DNA from: Blautia sp. | GTDB lineage: Bacteria > Bacillota > Clostridia > Lachnospirales > Lachnospiraceae | Direction of reading: 5' to 3' | Length of the DNA: 7,827 nucleotides | Assembly (NCBI GenBank): GCA_030841965.1 | Contig: JAUUSJ010000175.1 | Span: 1 to 7,827, forward strand | Notes under the pieces: model-generated | The model's input: the letters and a program-made list of their open reading frames with translations, nothing else | What the model was told of the DNA's origin: nothing | Database searches by the model: none | In this document: in pieces, positions 5,969-7,827 of the stretch | Numbering within the stretch: the first letter of the stretch is position 1 | How the letters are laid out: the number at the start of each line of letters is the position of its first letter | Position numbers and translations under genes: made by a program

Positions 5969-6313
5969 CTTATCAGTCACTTTAGACTATTTTATCTTTT
6001 TGACTGCAACTATAGATAGGCTTATACAGTCATTTTTGATTACTTGGTCTTTTCGACTGCAACTATAGATAGGGTTATACGGGCATTTTTGATTACTTGG
6101 TCTTTTCGACTGCAATTATAGATGGACTTATACGGTCGTTTTTGATTATTTCTACCTTTCAACCGTAACTATAGCTGGTTTTATACGGTTACTTTAGCAT
6201 ATTTCATCTTCTCAACTGTAACTGAGTATTATTTTTACCATCACTTTAGAATATTTTGTCTTTTTAACTGTAACTATAGATGAAGTTATACGATCCATTT
6301 CAGGATATTTTCC
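5969..6313 (+). repeat. Tandem array of a 53-bp unit, six full copies and one partial
   Basis: Unit starts fall at about 5969, 6021, 6074, 6127, 6180, 6233 and 6285, that is at 52-53 bp intervals. Recurrent blocks are TTATAC near the start, TTTTGATTACTTGG in the middle and AACTATAGATRG near the end. Each unit junction can fold: a 5-6 bp stem, then TATA pairing with TATA around an 8-nt loop. Clear cases are TGACTG/CAGTCA (6001-6032), CGACTG/CGGTCG (6107-6138) and AACCG/CGGTT (6161-6190). No coding frame or ribosome site is seen. The repeats are too similar over their whole length to be a CRISPR repeat-spacer array. Confidence 0.85.
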
Positions 6314-6334
6314 CCTTATATTTCCCTATATATC

Positions 6335-6384
6335 AAAAAAAAGGCTACTGCAAAACCCATCTCTTCTCTCATTTTGCAGTAACC
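6335..6384 (-). terminator. Strong minus-strand terminator downstream of rpn copy B
   Basis: On the minus strand GGTTACTGCAAAA (6372-6384) pairs along 13 bp (one G-U) with TTTTGCAGTAGCC (6343-6355), and eight T follow (6335-6342). On the plus strand the G-U becomes a C-A mismatch and no T-run follows, so it acts leftward. It would end transcripts of rpn copy B or of the broken gene at 6471-6627, and it separates them from the 53-bp array. Confidence 0.85.
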
Positions 6385-6470
6385 CCAAATCCTATATTCT
6401 CATTAAAAAACTTACAGTCTAGTGTGATAATTTCTAGGTGAAACTATTTATCTACCATATCATCACCTAC

Positions 6471-6627
6471 TTAATTTAGTCTTGTAAGCACATAAATATT
6501 TCCATCATTCAAGAATAAACCTTCTAGAATATTATCATACTTTCCTTCCAAAACCTCAACAAAATCCTATATCATCTTCACTCAACAGAACATCTTTACC
6601 ACCAATACCCATAAACTGCTCTTCCAT
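6471..6627 (-). pseudogene. Frameshifted 3' remnant of an unrecognised small gene
   Basis: On the minus strand an ATG at 6627 opens MEEQFMGIGGKDVLLSEDDI and then hits a stop. Moving one base at about 6565-6572 restores a good frame, DFVEVLEGKYDNILEGLFL and onward to NIYVLTRLN, ending with TAA at 6471-6473. The balanced, acidic composition across the shift looks like decayed coding sequence. There is no ribosome site before the ATG, and the upstream side is cut off by the rpn cassette 54 bp away, so the 5' end is probably missing. I do not recognise the family. The 86 bp between this remnant and the terminator at 6335-6384 show only a minor inverted repeat (6435-6469). Confidence 0.45.
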
Positions 6628-6682
6628 GAAAAAGATTAAGACAAGAATCTCTGAATCTTACGAGTTCTAGCCACCACAACTT

Positions 6683-6889
6683 TTACTCTTCCTTTAATAT
6701 CCATTTTTTCACAATATCTATATCTGTATTTACCGCTTTTGAAATATCCTCCATAGTCATTCCCATTTCTGCTAATGTTATTGCTGTTTCTTTTCTTGCA
6801 TTGATTTTTCCTTCCGCTCTTCCTTTTGCTCTTGCTTCTTCCTGCTTTACCTGCATATCCTTTTCATAGCTATACTCCATAGTCAACAT
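6683..6889 (-). CDS. Predicted intragenic antitoxin RpnS-like protein, copy B (68 aa)
   Basis: The in-frame ATG at codon 222 (6887-6889) follows GAGGTG (6896-6901) by 6 nt, exactly as in copy A. The product would be 68 residues, 12 shorter than copy A because of the shorter four-residue repeat. If dimerisation runs through that helix, the two antitoxins may not inhibit each other's toxins equally well. Expression and specificity are inference. Confidence 0.6.
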   Translation of the reverse strand: MLTMEYSYEKDMQVKQEEARAKGRAEGKINARKETAITLAEMGMTMEDISKAVNTDIDIVKKWILKEE

Positions 6890-7552
6890 ATTACGCACCT
6901 CACTTCCCTTTCTTTTCAGATACTCCACCAAAATACCATTCTCAATACAATCATTTATCGCATCTTTAATTCCAGTTTTACTGCCCTTTTTTTGATACTC
7001 TCTCACCTTACCCACAAAAATACTATACTCTTTTAATATTGGACATTTCTCCAATATCTTATGCGCTTTATTCGAGTTAATATTAAACACCTTAACTTTT
7101 AGCTCCAGATTCTCTTTCCCGTCAGCATCTAAAAAAGCATCCGATAATAATAACTCTTGCTCTAACGGTCTATTCCTCGTGCCATTATAAAACACATAGA
7201 ACTCTGGTGTTGGAATCTTCACAAGCGTTGTCTTATACTTCACATTATCATCTGTCAATTGCTCATAGGCTCTCCCTGCATACATAAGACATCTCAGTGG
7301 CATATTGGGATTTACCGTACTTTGATGCTCTCCAAACACAATCACTTTTCCATTTACTTCAAAAGATATATCATTTCTGAAATTTTTATACAATACCTCA
7401 TCCACTTTTATCTTACGAATCATGGATGTATCTTGTATATCAGTATCATGCAAGGCATTATACAAACTTAATAAATTTTCCGTTGCCGTCTCATCGCTGT
7501 AAAATAAATCAACAAATACACTATCCTTATATTCCCTATTCTCTTTTTCCAT
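6683..7552 (-). CDS. rpn: Rpn-family PD-(D/E)XK nuclease, copy B (predicted toxin, full length)
   Basis: The 289-residue protein has residues 1-221 identical to copy A, including D61 and the E75-x-Q77 motif, the start codon, the ribosome site and the promoter. It differs only in the C-terminal domain: two four-residue units (AKGR, AEGK) instead of five, and Ser for Ala in MEDISKAV. Five further substitutions are silent. The gene is intact. No terminator follows immediately; transcription would pass through the gene remnant at 6471-6627 and stop at 6335-6384. Since the nuclease halves are the same protein, the two copies could form mixed complexes. Confidence 0.88.
   Translation of the reverse strand: MEKENREYKDSVFVDLFYSDETATENLLSLYNALHDTDIQDTSMIRKIKVDEVLYKNFRNDISFEVNGKVIVFGEHQSTVNPNMPLRCLMYAGRAYEQLTDDNVKYKTTLVKIPTPEFYVFYNGTRNRPLEQELLLSDAFLDADGKENLELKVKVFNINSNKAHKILEKCPILKEYSIFVGKVREYQKKGSKTGIKDAINDCIENGILVEYLKRKGSEVRNMLTMEYSYEKDMQVKQEEARAKGRAEGKINARKETAITLAEMGMTMEDISKAVNTDIDIVKKWILKEE
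6806..6829 (-). repeat. Coding minisatellite, two 12-bp units
   Basis: Residues 242-249 are AKGR and AEGK. The retained GCG codon for Ala suggests that the shorter form arose from a five-unit form, or the reverse, by slippage or unequal recombination between 12-bp units. Confidence 0.85.
6896..6901 (-). promoter_or_regulatory. Internal ribosome binding site in rpn copy B
   Basis: GAGGTG on the minus strand lies 6 nt before the in-frame ATG at codon 222, the same as in copy A. Confidence 0.6.
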
Positions 7553-7623
7553 CTTTCTTCCCCTCCCTTTCCTTATTCGCTACTCCAATCCTTTCCCTAA
7601 CACAATATCCTTCATTTATTTTT

Positions 7624-7653
7624 ATGATAACATATGTCCTATTCTCTAAGCAA
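7624..7653 (-). promoter_or_regulatory. Promoter of rpn copy B
   Basis: TTGCTT (7648-7653) and TATCAT (7624-7629) on the minus strand have 18-bp spacing, identical to the site of copy A and inside the duplicated cassette. Confidence 0.5.
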
Positions 7654-7696
7654 GCCACTTTAAAAAACTTTCCACAAGTCTTTCAAAATTTTCTAA

Positions 7697-7733
7697 CTCA
7701 TTTATATTATAATGAGTCAAAAGACCTTTTGAC
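7697..7733. repeat. Two overlapping palindromes beside the rpn cassette
   Basis: CTCATT/AATGAG (7697-7702 with 7711-7716) adjoins GTCAAAAG/CTTTTGAC (7716-7723 with 7726-7733, a 2-bp centre). The second is a perfect 18-bp interrupted palindrome. It could be an operator, a REP-like dispersed palindrome or a recombination site. It lies 42 bp beyond the end of the duplicated cassette. Confidence 0.5.
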
Positions 7734-7772
7734 CCCTACATCATCTCATAAAATTCCACCAATACCCAGCCG

Positions 7773-7827
7773 AGAGAGCAAGGAGATATCTGCCCCGAAA
7801 ACGATAGAGAGTGGAGCGATTTTTCGA
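7773..7827 (-). repeat. Right arm of the window-spanning inverted repeat
   Basis: On the minus strand this reads TCGAAAAATCG (7817-7827) and then the 19-bp block (7773-7791), matching 22-75. The right arm may continue past the window edge. Two minus-strand-complementary frames are open through it, but it is too short to call a gene. Confidence 0.6.

Larger units (their letters stand above)
6681..7655. repeat. Direct repeat copy B carrying an rpn gene
   Basis: This is the second copy of the cassette at 4843-5853, on the same strand, starting about 830 bp beyond the end of copy A. It is 36 bp shorter because of the four-residue repeat difference. The segment from 7655 down to the internal start codon at 6889 appears identical to copy A. 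Confidence 0.85.

Noticed and set aside
5969..6313. CRISPR array
   Set aside because: The 53-bp units are similar along their whole length and degenerate; there are no constant repeats alternating with unique spacers, and no cas genes.
7259..7471. 70-codon plus-strand frame, present also at 5457-5669
   Set aside because: It is identical in both places only because the rpn cassette is duplicated; it is antisense to the nuclease domain.

Overview
The window looks like low-GC Clostridia, most likely Lachnospiraceae. The evidence is AT-rich DNA, strong AGGAGG-type ribosome sites, BlaI/M56 regulator pairs and Rpn-family genes ending in xEGR repeats. Taxonomy is inferred from gene style only. No rRNA, tRNA or CRISPR array was seen.

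Layout. Positions 405-1364 (+) carry a membrane-anchored family 2 glycosyltransferase of the DPM1/GtrB type, with its own sigma-A-like promoter and a possibly folded leader. Positions 1690-3440 (+) are a two-gene sensor-repressor operon: a BlaI/MecI-type repressor followed by an M56 (BlaR1-like) membrane metallopeptidase whose outside domain is a small Cys/His-rich module instead of a penicillin-binding domain. Positions 3441-4200 have no convincing gene. They hold a degenerate 9-bp repeat tract, then five successive inverted repeats ending in a strong plus-strand terminator. Positions 4273-4644 (-) are a second, paralogous BlaI without an adjacent M56 partner.

Positions 4843-5853 and 6681-7655 are a ~1-kb direct repeat, each copy carrying an Rpn-family PD-(D/E)XK nuclease gene on the minus strand (301 and 289 aa). 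Between them lie a possible IS-end hairpin, a 53-bp tandem array (5969-6313), a minus-strand terminator (6335-6384) and a frameshifted gene remnant (6471-6627). Sequences near the two window ends (22-75 and 7773-7827) are imperfect inverted copies of each other.

How the parts work together. The BlaI/M56 pair should form an induction switch in which the peptidase senses something outside the cell and inactivates the repressor. The orphan BlaI may share operators with it, because CTATGA/TCATAG hexamers recur upstream of both repressor genes. The most interesting system is the rpn pair. Each gene has a strong internal Shine-Dalgarno and ATG at codon 222 that would make a separate C-terminal protein, as in the Rpn toxin/intragenic-antitoxin phage-defence systems known from E. 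coli. The nuclease halves and promoters are identical between copies. All differences, including 5 versus 2 four-residue repeats, fall inside the putative antitoxin half.
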